Source: Pontibacter amylolyticus
GTDB lineage: Bacteria > Bacteroidota > Bacteroidia > Cytophagales > Hymenobacteraceae
Assembly (NCBI RefSeq): GCF_014638845.1
Contig: NZ_BMFP01000009.1
Span: 62,001-126,000 of the forward strand
Reading direction: 5' to 3'
DNA length: 64,000 nt
Shown: in pieces, positions 17,197-25,547 of the stretch
Layout: every line of letters begins with the position of its first letter
Numbering within the stretch: the stretch's first letter is position 1
The notes under the pieces: generated by a model
Told to the model about the DNA's origin: nothing
Database searches by the model: none
What the model saw: only the letters and a program-made list of their open reading frames with translations
Program-made: the position numbers and the translations under genes

Positions 17197-20148
17197 TTAT
17201 ACCACCACGTTGATGATTTTGTTAGGGACGATAATTACTTTCTTTGGTGTTTTTCCTTCCAAAAACTTGACGATCTGCTCGTCAGCCAGCACCGCCTTCT
17301 CCATATCCTCACGCGGCGCATCCGTAGCAAAGGCCATCTTTCCGCGTGTCTTGCCATTCACGGATACCGGGTACTCGAACGTATTCTCAACCAAATACTT
17401 TTCATCCCAGGCCGGGAACGGAGCGAAGGCGATACTCTCGCTATGGCCAAGCTTTTCCCAAAGCTCCTCGGCGATGTGCGGCGCGTATGGGGCCAGCGCA
17501 ATGGTCAATGGCTCCAGAATAGCTCGCTTGTTTGTTTTGAAAGGCGTCAGCTCATTTACGCAAATCATGAACGTGGCAACGGAGGTATTGAACGAGAAGC
17601 GCTCGATGTCTTCCTCCACCTTCTTCACGGTTTTGTGCAGCGATTTCAACTCTGCGGCTGTTGGTTCTTCGTCTGACACGGCGAAGTTACCATCGTTGTC
17701 ATGGAAGAGCTTCCAGAAGCGCTTCAGGAACTTGGTTACGCCGTCCATGCCATGGGTATTCCAGGGCTTGAACTGCTCCAGCGGGCCAAGGAACATTTCG
17801 TACATTCGCAGTGTGTCGGCCCCGTTGCGCTCCACCAGTATATCCGGGTTCACCACATTGTACTTCGATTTCGACATCTTCTCGATCTCCACACCACAGA
17901 TGTACTTGCCGTCTTCTTCAGATATAAAAATTGAATTTTCATAACCAGGACGCCATTTTTTGAAATCTTCTATATTAAGAATGTCATCTTGAACCAAGTT
18001 AACGTCCACATGACTAGAGTAAGACATTAAAATGTCGACGTTATCAACATCAGGAAATTCGCTCTTCACAGCAGCCTCCAAATCTATCAATTTAGACTTA
18101 ATGTATGATTTGACTTCTTTATCATCTTTTTGAAGCCTATCGTGTATCGTTTTTGATATAAATATTTCGGGCAGGCCGTAAGTTTCTAAATCATTTATGT
18201 CTTCCGTTGATTCATTAGCTGCATCAAAATGTCTGGTGACAACTAAAACCAATTTATACACAAAATTCGAACGTCCCTGAATCATACCTTGGTTGATCAG
18301 CTTTTTGAACGGCTCTTGCTCTACCACCAGCCCCAGATCGTACATAAATTTGTTCCAGAAGCGGGAGTAGAGGAGGTGACCTGTGGCATGCTCGGCACCA
18401 CCCATGTAAAGGTCCACATTGCGCCAGTAGGCTACCTTGTCTTTGTCAGCGAAGGCCTGATCGTTTTGCGGGTCCATGTAGCGGTACCAGTACCAGCTCG
18501 AGCCTGCCCAACCCGGCATGGTGCTCAACTCATACTCATATTGGTCGTTATATTTCCAGCCCACAGCACGGCCCAGAGGTGGCTCGCCTGTCTCGGTTGG
18601 CAGGTAGGCGTCGATCTTCGGTAACTCCAATGGAAGCTCGTTTTCGTCGAGCAAGTGTGGTATACCGTCTTTAAAGTAAACGGGCACCGGCTCACCCCAG
18701 TAACGCTGTCGGCTGAACACCGCGTCGCGCATGCGGTATTGCGTGCGGCCTTTGCCTACGCCCAGCTCTTCGGCTTTGGCTATACCTGCATTGATCGCAT
18801 CCTTCACTTCCAGCCCGTTCAGGAAACCGGAGTTGATGATCTTTCCTTCTTTGGCGGCATAGGCTTCTTCTTCCAGGTTGCCGCCGGCTACCACTTCCCT
18901 GATCGGCAGGTTAAAATGTTTGGCAAAGGCATAGTCACGCGAGTCGTGTCCGGGAACAGCCATCACGGCACCAGTACCGTAGCCAGCCAGCACGTAGTCC
19001 GCGATCCAGATCGGTACACGCTCTTCAGAGATCGGGTTGATGGCATAGGCTCCTGTAAACACTCCGCTTACGGTCTTCACATCCGTCATACGCTCACGCT
19101 CCGAACGGTTCTTAGCCACGTTTACGTAGCGCTCCACTTCAGCACGCTGCGCATCGGTCGTAATTTCATTTACGAGTTCGTGCTCTGGCGCCAGCACCAC
19201 AAAGGTGGCACCGTAGATCGTGTCGATGCGGGTCGTGAATACCTTGATCTTTTCAGAGGCGCCGCCCTCTACGGCAAAGTCCAGCTCGGCGCCTACAGAC
19301 TTACCGATCCAGTTGCGTTGCATTTCCTTCACCGGATCTGGCCAGTCAATGGTGTCGAGGCCCTGCAAGAGGCGCTCGGCGTAGGCGGTAATGCGCATCA
19401 TCCACTGGCGCATCAGTTTGCGCTCCACTGGATAACCACCGCGCTCTGACACGCCGCCCACTACTTCGTCGTTGGCCAGTACTGTGCCCAGGGCAGGGCA
19501 CCAGTTCACGACGGCGTCGGCTACGTAGGTCAGTCTGTACTTCAGGAGCATATGCGCTTTCTCCTGCTCGTTCATGGCTTTCCATTCTTCTGCCGTGAAG
19601 GCCGGGGTGTCTTCGTCGCAGGCAGCATCTATACCTGCATTTCCATTTTTTTCGAACGAGGCGATCAGCTTGTCGATGGACTCGGCTTTGTCAGAAGCGT
19701 AGTTATAGTAGCTGTTGAAGAGCTGCATGAAGATCCACTGCGTCCATTTGTAGTAGCTCGGATCAGAGGTGCGCACTTCGCGCTCCCACTCGTAAGAAAA
19801 ACCAATGTTCTTCAACTGCTCGATGTAACGGCCAATGTTCTGCTCGGTCGTGATGGCCGGGTGCTGACCGGTCTGGATGGCGTATTGCTCGGCTGGCAAA
19901 CCAAAGGCGTCGAAGCCCATGGGATGCAGCACGTTAAATCCTTTGGCGCGTTTGTAGCGGCTCACGATGTCAGAGGCGATGTAACCGAGTGGGTGCCCTA
20001 CGTGCAGACCCGCGCCAGAAGGGTAGGGGAACATATCCAGCACATAGTACTTCGGTTTGTCGGTGTTTTCGGTGGCTTTAAACGTCTGATTCTCTTCCCA
20101 GTAGCGCTGCCACTTTTTCTCAATCTGATTGAAATTATACTCTGACAT
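17197..20148 (-). CDS. leuS: Leucyl-tRNA synthetase with enlarged, AT-rich insertion
   Basis: A 983-residue class I synthetase that charges tRNA-Leu. Visible parts are the HVGH signature near residues 51-54 (PYPSGAGLHVGHPLGY), the CP1 editing domain around 230-420 (TTRIDTIYGATFVVLAPEHE), and the KMSKS loop near 755 (EIEKMSKSKYNVVNPD). Between GMIQGRSNFVYKL and the KMSKS loop, about residues 621-738, sits a leucine-specific-domain region that still shows the Bacteroidota core (HVDVN, FKKWRPGYEN, GKYICG). About 70 extra residues (from TRHFDAANESTED to PDVDNVDIL) precede that core. The DNA of this part (about 17935-18285) is plainly AT-richer than either flank. The frame is intact, so the gene should be functional. 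Confidence 0.95.
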   Translation of the reverse strand: MSEYNFNQIEKKWQRYWEENQTFKATENTDKPKYYVLDMFPYPSGAGLHVGHPLGYIASDIVSRYKRAKGFNVLHPMGFDAFGLPAEQYAIQTGQHPAITTEQNIGRYIEQLKNIGFSYEWEREVRTSDPSYYKWTQWIFMQLFNSYYNYASDKAESIDKLIASFEKNGNAGIDAACDEDTPAFTAEEWKAMNEQEKAHMLLKYRLTYVADAVVNWCPALGTVLANDEVVGGVSERGGYPVERKLMRQWMMRITAYAERLLQGLDTIDWPDPVKEMQRNWIGKSVGAELDFAVEGGASEKIKVFTTRIDTIYGATFVVLAPEHELVNEITTDAQRAEVERYVNVAKNRSERERMTDVKTVSGVFTGAYAINPISEERVPIWIADYVLAGYGTGAVMAVPGHDSRDYAFAKHFNLPIREVVAGGNLEEEAYAAKEGKIINSGFLNGLEVKDAINAGIAKAEELGVGKGRTQYRMRDAVFSRQRYWGEPVPVYFKDGIPHLLDENELPLELPKIDAYLPTETGEPPLGRAVGWKYNDQYEYELSTMPGWAGSSWYWYRYMDPQNDQAFADKDKVAYWRNVDLYMGGAEHATGHLLYSRFWNKFMYDLGLVVEQEPFKKLINQGMIQGRSNFVYKLVLVVTRHFDAANESTEDINDLETYGLPEIFISKTIHDRLQKDDKEVKSYIKSKLIDLEAAVKSEFPDVDNVDILMSYSSHVDVNLVQDDILNIEDFKKWRPGYENSIFISEEDGKYICGVEIEKMSKSKYNVVNPDILVERNGADTLRMYEMFLGPLEQFKPWNTHGMDGVTKFLKRFWKLFHDNDGNFAVSDEEPTAAELKSLHKTVKKVEEDIERFSFNTSVATFMICVNELTPFKTNKRAILEPLTIALAPYAPHIAEELWEKLGHSESIAFAPFPAWDEKYLVENTFEYPVSVNGKTRGKMAFATDAPREDMEKAVLADEQIVKFLEGKTPKKVIIVPNKIINVVV

Positions 20149-20192
20149 AGTTTATCGTGTATTCGCTTGATCAAAACAAGCTGCTAAGATAC

Positions 20193-20274
20193 GTTAAATG
20201 GCTAAATTGTTAAATGGTTGAATTGTTAATTGTTGAATTGCTACATTGTTAGTTGGTTGAATTGTTAGTTATTA
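20193..20274. repeat. Degenerate AT-rich repeat arm (GTTAAATGG/TTGAATTG words)
   Basis: A run of related words such as GTTAAATGGCTAAATTGTT and GTTGAATTGTTAATTGTT upstream of leuS. An inverted-sense copy lies at 20454-20492, and the same words recur at 49241-49269 and 59243-59328. It holds no gene. Confidence 0.7.
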
Positions 20275-20288
20275 GTGGTCGTGCGATA

Positions 20289-20312
20289 GGTATAGGTATA
20301 GGTATAGGTATA
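20289..20312. repeat. Tandem array GGTATA x4
   Basis: Four perfect copies of GGTATA in the leuS/DsbA intergenic region. The unit is the core of the octamer AGGTATAG that is highly over-represented through the window; another copy (CAGGTATAGG) lies near 20358. Confidence 0.9.
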
Positions 20313-20453
20313 GCTCGGCCTTGATGACATATTAAAAAGGCGGTTGTGATGTACCAGGTATAGGCCTACCGTTTAGCAATAGAAATACTTAGGGTTAATT
20401 TGCTCCCAAATTCTGGAGTGCGAATTTTTGCAAATCAAAATTCTTGGGTAATG

Positions 20454-20492
20454 ACCATTTAACAATTTAACAATCAACAATCAGCAATTAGC
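20454..20492. repeat. Inverted-sense copy of the AT-rich repeat arm
   Basis: Begins ACCATTTAACAATTTAACAA and continues with further AACAATC/CAGCAATT words, the reverse complement of the word family at 20193-20274. The two arms flank about 180 bases containing the GGTATA array. Confidence 0.65.
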
Positions 20493-20503
20493 AAGCAAAA
20501 AAG

Positions 20504-20511
20504 TACCTTTG
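20504..20511 (+). promoter_or_regulatory. Putative -7 box of the DsbA-like gene
   Basis: TACCTTTG, matching TANNTTTG, 25 bases upstream of the ATG at 20536. Confidence 0.4.
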
Positions 20512-20535
20512 CATTTTGAAGCAAAACGGAATAAA

Positions 20536-21186
20536 ATGGAAAAATACGATCTGCTGGATGTGCCGCACCTGATCTACGTGATGGACCCAATGTGCTCCTG
20601 GTGCTATGGCTTTGCGCCGGTGCTGCATCAGCTCAAAAAGGAACAGGAGGGCAAGCTGAATTTTAAGCTGGTGCTGGGCGGTTTGCGACCGGGTACGACA
20701 GAGCCAATGGACGAAGAGATGAAAGCCGCGGTGCAGCAACATTGGCAGGAAGTCGAGAAGGCCACCGGACAGCCATTCGATTTCGGCTTTTTTGAGCGCA
20801 ACAGTTTTGTGTACGATACAGAGCCTGCCTGCCGCGCCGTAATAACTATGCGCTACCTGTTGCCGGAGAAGGAACTGGAGATGGCTGAAGAAGTGCAGCG
20901 CGCTTTTTATGCCCGCAACAACAACGTGACCAAAGCCGAAGTGCTGGCTGAGATCGCGCTGGGACTGGGTATAGCAGAAGACACTTTCCTGGAGAAGTTT
21001 CACTCCGATGAAATGAAAGAGAAGAACCAACAGGACTTCCTGATCGCACGCCACCTGCAGGCCAATGCTTTCCCAAGCGTATACCTGCTCGTCGGGCACA
21101 ACCTGAGTCTGCTGAGCCGTGGCTATCGCCTGTACGATGCCATGAAAGCCAAGCTGGAAGAAGCGCTGAAGGGAAGCAGGCCATGA
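20536..21186 (+). CDS. DsbA family (FrnE-like) protein
   Basis: A 216-residue thioredoxin-fold protein. ATG at 20536 is preferred to an upstream TTG at 20509, which would fall inside the likely promoter. The active-site motif is CSWC (MDPMCSWCYGFAPVL), close to the N-terminus, with the helical insertion typical of DsbA/HCCA isomerase-like proteins after it and a conserved cis-Pro-like FPSVYLLVG near the end. No signal peptide is present, so it acts in the cytosol, possibly as a disulfide isomerase-like or glutathione-dependent enzyme. The stop overlaps the next start by 4 bases (ATGA). Confidence 0.87.
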   Translation: MEKYDLLDVPHLIYVMDPMCSWCYGFAPVLHQLKKEQEGKLNFKLVLGGLRPGTTEPMDEEMKAAVQQHWQEVEKATGQPFDFGFFERNSFVYDTEPACRAVITMRYLLPEKELEMAEEVQRAFYARNNNVTKAEVLAEIALGLGIAEDTFLEKFHSDEMKEKNQQDFLIARHLQANAFPSVYLLVGHNLSLLSRGYRLYDAMKAKLEEALKGSRP

Positions 21187-21878
21187 AAACGGCCGTCTGC
21201 CACCTCACCAAAAGGCACCTCCCCTTAAACCAACTGGTACTGGGAGCCACTATTCATCGGCCGATCTTCAAGCTGATTCAGGCCGACTACCCCGACTTTA
21301 CCGATGAGTCGTATGTGGCGATAGGCAATCTGAACGTGTACCGCAAAAAGTACCTGGAGCAGATGTTGGAAAAAGAACTGGGTGAGATTTCAGAGCTGGA
21401 AAAGGAAGTGCTCGACAGCATTCAGGAAAACGAGCTCTTATCCAGCAACATCGAGGAGGAGTTACGGGACAATCTATCGGTTGGAGACCGGATGGCCGAT
21501 CGGATTGCGACATTTGGTGGCAGTTGGGGCTTCATTATGGCTTTTTTTGGGTTCATTCTCGTCTGGATGCTGGTGAACGTATACCTGCTTGCCACACGCT
21601 CTTTTGACCCATACCCCTTTATATTACTCAACCTGATCCTGTCCTGTCTGGCGGCCATACAGGCACCCATCATTATGATGAGCCAGAACCGCAAAGAGGC
21701 AAAAGACCGGCAGCGATCGGAATACGATTACAAAGTAAACCTGAAAGCGGAGTTGGAGATACGACTGCTGCATGAAAAGATTGACCACCTGATCGTACAC
21801 CAGAACCAGCGTTTGCTCGAAATTCAGGAGATTCAGATTGAATTAATGGAGGATATCCTGAACCGCTCCAGAAAATAA
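21183..21878 (+). CDS. DUF1003 membrane protein
   Basis: A 231-residue inner-membrane protein translationally coupled to the DsbA-like gene through an ATGA overlap at 21183-21186. Family features are LSVGDRMADRIATFGGSWGFIM leading into two transmembrane helices (about residues 115-137 and 143-165) and the conserved QNRKEAKDRQRSEYDYKVN cytoplasmic block, followed by a coiled-coil C-terminus. DUF1003 function is not established. An N-terminal 60-residue extension (with CHLTKRHLPLNQLV) precedes the DUF. Confidence 0.88.
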   Translation: MKTAVCHLTKRHLPLNQLVLGATIHRPIFKLIQADYPDFTDESYVAIGNLNVYRKKYLEQMLEKELGEISELEKEVLDSIQENELLSSNIEEELRDNLSVGDRMADRIATFGGSWGFIMAFFGFILVWMLVNVYLLATRSFDPYPFILLNLILSCLAAIQAPIIMMSQNRKEAKDRQRSEYDYKVNLKAELEIRLLHEKIDHLIVHQNQRLLEIQEIQIELMEDILNRSRK

Positions 21879-21943
21879 TCTCCTTCTTTGCGTCTTTTTA
21901 TACATCCAGGCGTCCCCTTTCTGAAACCTTATAGTTGACAGAA

Positions 21944-22561
21944 ATGGATTCTTTTAAAGCATTTTTATTCGGGGTGACCTTGGCTGTTGCCGTTGGTCCT
22001 ATTGCAATTCTAATTATAAATCGCGGCCTGGTGTACGGCTTTCGGAGCGGCTTGCTAAGTGGGGTAGGGGCTGCGCTGGCAGACTTAACCTATGCACTCG
22101 TGGCTTTTATGGTAGGCTCTATCATCGTGAGTTACCTCCATATGAATCAGGTATATTTTTCCTGGGTAGCTTCCGGGGTCCTGATCATATTCGGTATGTG
22201 GATGTTGATCGGTAGCCTAAAAGTAAGCGCCCCAACAAGAGATTCAAATAATTCGGCTATTCAAAAAGGGGATTTTGGCTATCTGACTTCCACCTATTTG
22301 CTCACAATGGTCAACCCGCTCACTATCATTGCTTTTGTTGGTTTTTCAGGACAACTGGTCAAGCCCAGTTTTGGGGTATGGCAGGTCTTAAGCATGTCCA
22401 TCGCCATATTTTTAGGCAGCATCATTATTCAAACAATACTGGCAACTTTTGGCGCATCATTAGGGAGGTACATCCAAAATCCCAGGGCTATCCAATTGCT
22501 TAACATCATCAGTAGCCTGAGTATAATCGGGTTTGGGGTAGTGGGTATGCTAAAGGTATAG
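21944..22561 (+). CDS. LysE family exporter
   Basis: A 205-residue six-helix inner-membrane protein of the LysE/RhtB superfamily, which exports amino acids or related small molecules. ATG at 21944 is chosen over TTG at 21935. The conserved start FLFGVTLAVAVGPIAILIINRGL and the later TYLLTMVNPLTIIAFVG, with its family NP motif, are clear. The convergent CrtA-like gene ends 2 bases away. Substrate is not deducible. Confidence 0.85.
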   Translation: MDSFKAFLFGVTLAVAVGPIAILIINRGLVYGFRSGLLSGVGAALADLTYALVAFMVGSIIVSYLHMNQVYFSWVASGVLIIFGMWMLIGSLKVSAPTRDSNNSAIQKGDFGYLTSTYLLTMVNPLTIIAFVGFSGQLVKPSFGVWQVLSMSIAIFLGSIIIQTILATFGASLGRYIQNPRAIQLLNIISSLSIIGFGVVGMLKV

Positions 22562-22562
22562 C

Positions 22563-23300
22563 TTATTTGCTAACACTAATCACAGTGGCAAGTGGGTTTA
22601 CGCCATTCCACAGTCCTTGACTTTCGACAGGTATAAAACGGGCAAAAAGCTCTTCGCTGTACCACTTCTCGGCGCGTGTCCGTTTGATCACCTCTTTGTG
22701 CAGTGCGCTTTGGTAAGCATAGGATTTCATGGCTTCCATCGACTCCCATACACTGAACGTAGCCTGCCGGATGAGCGGAATCTCACCCAGCCCGATTGAA
22801 CAGATCAGCCCTTTTGCTTCATCCAGTGACTTACTTACTTTGGGGGTGAAGCGCCAGAACTGCGGCAACGCCAGCCAGTTAATGGAGGCCCGGGTGAGCA
22901 CCGCCACCGGACCGTCGTGCTGCTTTTCTGACAGCTGCGGCGTAAAAGGCTGCAACCCGTCCCAGAGACCGTGTGCCTGGGTCGGCAGTAGTTTCACGGT
23001 CCAGATCTCGGAGGCGTGCAGGCGGTACTCCAGCATCAGCTCGGACCGCTCCAGAAACTCGTCGGCCGCCTCTTCGCTTTCCCACGTGCACATCAGCCCA
23101 TACCTTCTAAAGTTGGGCTTGATGCTGAAGCCTTTGCCCTGGCCGCTGCCGAGCAATTTGTAAAAAAGTAATCCTGGAACCTGGTTTAGTTCGGCTCCTT
23201 TGGTGCCCATTTGGGCCAAACCCCAACGGATGTGGCCTTTCCGAAAACCGAAAAGCGTTAGGGTGGTAAGTCGGTCAGACTGTGGGATAACTCGTCGCAA
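22563..23300 (-). CDS. Spheroidene monooxygenase (CrtA)-like protein
   Basis: A 245-residue protein with a TTG start at 23300. The C-terminal half, with GEIPLIRQATFSVWES, MKSYAYQSALHKEVIKRTRA and WYSEELFARF, is the hallmark of CrtA-family haem-dependent carotenoid ketolases and hydroxylases. An alternative is a ferredoxin-like dimeric alpha-beta barrel protein of unknown substrate, since many Bacteroidota relatives are not tested. A CrtD-like desaturase at 60241-61695 and ispG support a carotenoid-making strain, but the genes are not clustered. Confidence 0.78.
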   Translation of the reverse strand: MRRVIPQSDRLTTLTLFGFRKGHIRWGLAQMGTKGAELNQVPGLLFYKLLGSGQGKGFSIKPNFRRYGLMCTWESEEAADEFLERSELMLEYRLHASEIWTVKLLPTQAHGLWDGLQPFTPQLSEKQHDGPVAVLTRASINWLALPQFWRFTPKVSKSLDEAKGLICSIGLGEIPLIRQATFSVWESMEAMKSYAYQSALHKEVIKRTRAEKWYSEELFARFIPVESQGLWNGVNPLATVISVSK

Positions 23301-23355
23301 GGGTTCGGCTTTAATAGTGAGTACTAATGCAATTTACAAAAGGAATAAATCAAAA

Positions 23356-23387
23356 ACACCTGCCGAACGGTAATGTTTGGCAGGTGT
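23356..23387 (-). terminator. Intrinsic terminator of the PNPOx-family gene
   Basis: ACACCTGCC (23356-23364) pairs with GGCAGGTGT (23379-23387). On the minus strand a TTTTTGATTTATT tail follows. Confidence 0.8.
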
Positions 23388-23415
23388 CTCCTTTATTTTC
23401 GACTTGTTGCTATAC

Positions 23416-23910
23416 CTACAGGTTGATCTTCTTATTCTCGCCCGGGTCGTAGCTTTCGCCAGACAAAGTTGACTTAACAAAACCGATCAGGTGGGTAACG
23501 GCGCTATTGGGGGAGTCCCAGTATTCAGCCTTTTCAATGTCTACCCTGATTAGACCGATGTTCGGGTCATCTTTCCCGCCCTTGAACCAAGCCTTCAATT
23601 CCGGTGACCAAAGCTCTTCTATCTTGGCTCTGTCCTTGCTTAGCTTCGCCTTTCCTGAAATAGAAACATAGACATTGTCCGATGGCTTTGAATAGCTCAG
23701 ATTGACGTGGGAGTCGTGCACGATTTCCTGGGACTTACCTGATTCATAACCTGTAAAAAACCATATCACCCCATCTTCACTTATTTTTTGAGTGCTCATG
23801 GGGCGGCTTCTCAGACTTCCATCGTCATCAATAGTCGTCATCATGGTATAATCAATGTCCTTAACCAAGTCTATCAGCTTATTCAGATTCTCTTTTTGTT
23901 CGTTATTCAT
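23416..23910 (-). CDS. Pyridoxamine 5'-phosphate oxidase family (general stress 26-like) protein
   Basis: A 164-residue split-barrel flavin-binding protein. Signature pieces are YTMMTTIDDDGSLRSRPMSTQ, VIWFFTGYESGKSQEI and VNLSYSKPSDNVYVSISGKAKL, matching general stress protein 26-type PNPOx proteins that bind FMN or F420-like cofactors. No signal peptide. It is likely a stress-linked oxidoreductase of unknown substrate rather than a vitamin B6 enzyme. Monocistronic, with its own terminator at 23356-23387. Confidence 0.87.
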   Translation of the reverse strand: MNNEQKENLNKLIDLVKDIDYTMMTTIDDDGSLRSRPMSTQKISEDGVIWFFTGYESGKSQEIVHDSHVNLSYSKPSDNVYVSISGKAKLSKDRAKIEELWSPELKAWFKGGKDDPNIGLIRVDIEKAEYWDSPNSAVTHLIGFVKSTLSGESYDPGENKKINL

Positions 23911-24046
23911 AGTGATATGTTGTAAATTGGATTAGTATTTGAGTACGGGTGCTTTCATCAAAGAGTTTGTTAGCCTCTGCCCAATTTCCTTACAACCAGG
24001 CATCGAGCAAGATGTTTAAACAAATACGTAATCACGCCGAACTGAT

Positions 24047-24634
24047 TTGAACTACCTGGCCCACATTTTTCTCTCCGGCGACGACGAAGCGCTCCTGATA
24101 GGTAATTTTATTGCGGATGCCGTGAAGGGAAAACAGCTGGAGCTATACCCGGAAGGTATAGCCCGGGGCATCCGGCTTCACCGCATGATTGATACCTATA
24201 CCGACACGCACCCGGTCGTGAGTGAGACCAAAGCCCGCCTGCGCCCGCACTTCCGCAAATACGCCCCTGTGGTGGCCGATCTGTACTTCGACCATTTTCT
24301 AGCCAGCCGTTTTACTGAGTTTTCCTCTGAACCTTTGCAAGCCTATACTTCCCGCATCTATACCTTGATTGACCGGCAGCTGCCGAACCTGCCGGAGCGG
24401 GTGCAGTACTTTTTTCCCTACATGATGCGGCAGAACTGGCTCTTATCCTATGCCGAGGTATCAGGTATAGCACAGGCCCTCGGCGGACTGAGCAGACGGA
24501 CTTCGTTTGAATCCGGTATGGAAAGGGCGGGAGAGGAGTTGCTGGAGAACTATACCTTGTACGATGCGGAATTTTCGCTCTTTTTCCCGGAGCTGATCGC
24601 TTATGTAGAAGCGGTGCTGCCGGAGTTGAAATAG
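24047..24634 (+). CDS. ACP phosphodiesterase family (DUF479) protein
   Basis: A 195-residue HD-like alpha-helical protein, TTG start at 24047 beginning MNYLAHIFLSGDDEALLIGNFIADAVKG, the usual AcpH N-terminus. HRMIDTYTDTHP and LYFDHFLA are further family motifs with likely metal-binding His and Asp. E. coli AcpH removes phosphopantetheine from acyl carrier protein; in Bacteroidota the same activity is inferred, not shown. The start codon sits where the family N-terminus begins, so TTG is credible. Confidence 0.85.
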   Translation: MNYLAHIFLSGDDEALLIGNFIADAVKGKQLELYPEGIARGIRLHRMIDTYTDTHPVVSETKARLRPHFRKYAPVVADLYFDHFLASRFTEFSSEPLQAYTSRIYTLIDRQLPNLPERVQYFFPYMMRQNWLLSYAEVSGIAQALGGLSRRTSFESGMERAGEELLENYTLYDAEFSLFFPELIAYVEAVLPELK

Positions 24635-24639
24635 AAATT

Positions 24640-24905
24640 TGACAAAGGAATGTTTGACAAAGGTTTTAGTACAAGGGTTGTTTAAAAAAAGACAAAGGAC
24701 ATTTCGGGAGGTCATGAATCTACTTAGGAAGGTATAAGACCAGAGTTCAGTTCATCTCATGCAAGGATATTCCTGTTATACCTATAAAACAAGAAGAGCC
24801 GCTATACCTGCGGCTCTTCTTTTGTGTTTAGCAATTCGGCTTTTCAAAAAGTGAATTATGGCTTCAAAAGTCTTTTGTCCTTTGTCCAATAGTCCTTTGT
24901 CAAAA
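24640..24905. repeat. Intergenic region with opposing GACAAAGGA words and a terminator
   Basis: Left words TTTGACAAAGGAATGTTTGA (24640-24659), continuing as CAAAGG, and GACAAAGGAC (24692-24701) face reverse-complement words GTCCTTTGTC near 24878-24888 and TCCTTTGTCAAAAAGAC near 24892-24909. The 274-base gap otherwise contains one terminator hairpin and no gene. Confidence 0.55.
24791..24821. terminator. Terminator with CTATACCT in its loop
   Basis: AAGAAGAGCCGC (24791-24802) pairs with GCGGCTCTTCTT (24810-24821), followed by TTT. The loop is TATACCT, part of the iterated octamer. It is symmetrical enough to serve both the plus gene and the convergent slyD. Confidence 0.8.
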
Positions 24906-24908
24906 AGA

Positions 24909-25424
24909 CTAGTGGTGATGCACACCGCCTTCGCCGTGGACGTGTCCGTGGTCCAGCTCTTCGGTCGTTGCCTCACGCACTTTTTCTACTTTGCCTTTGA
25001 AGTAAAGCTCTTTACCGGCAAGCGGGTGGTTAAAGTCCATCAGGATGGCGTTTTCTCTTACTTCGGCTACGCGGCCCTGCAGCTGGTTGCCCTCGCTGTC
25101 CGCCATCGGAATGAAGTTGCCTACTTCCAGCATGTTCTCCGGTATACCGCCTTCTACTTCAAACACGCTCATTGGCAGCTCCACTACCGCGTTCTGGTCA
25201 AACTCACCGTAACCGGCTTCTGAGTCCAGTTTAAACTCGAAATTGTCACCGGCGCTCTTGCCGTCCAGGTTTTCTTCGAACTGGTCTGGCAGGCCGCTCA
25301 TGCCGTATATGAACACCATTGGATTTTCTGTATTGGCAGTTTCAACGAGGGTTTGCTGACCGCCTTCGCTTTGAATATGAAGCTCGTAAGTAAGCGTCAC
25401 CACTCTGTTTTTTTCAATTTTCAT
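24909..25424 (-). CDS. slyD: SlyD-like FKBP-type peptidyl-prolyl isomerase
   Basis: A 171-residue cytosolic prolyl isomerase and chaperone. The start at 25424 (MKIEKNRVVTLTYEL) matches family N-termini; the open frame upstream to 25502 is not supported. FKBP-domain pieces are MVFIYGMSGLPDQFEENLDG and GEFDQNAVVELPMSVF; the insert-in-flap domain follows (VGNFIPMADSEGNQLQGRV), then DFNHPLAGKELYF. The C-terminus is His-rich (HGHVHGEGGVHHH), resembling the metal-binding tail of SlyD that binds nickel in E. coli. Confidence 0.92.
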   Translation of the reverse strand: MKIEKNRVVTLTYELHIQSEGGQQTLVETANTENPMVFIYGMSGLPDQFEENLDGKSAGDNFEFKLDSEAGYGEFDQNAVVELPMSVFEVEGGIPENMLEVGNFIPMADSEGNQLQGRVAEVRENAILMDFNHPLAGKELYFKGKVEKVREATTEELDHGHVHGEGGVHHH

Positions 25425-25547
25425 TATGCTGTATTTTGGTTTTGTATCAGAAAGGTAAAAAGATTTACCGGAGAAGCATAACCCCTGCGGCTGAACTTGC
25501 ATGACCTTCTGACGATGAATAAATTAAAATCTAAACTTATACCTACG

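Noticed and set aside
18655..19449. 264-codon antisense open frame inside leuS
   Set aside because: Shadow frame; His-rich and without recognisable domains.
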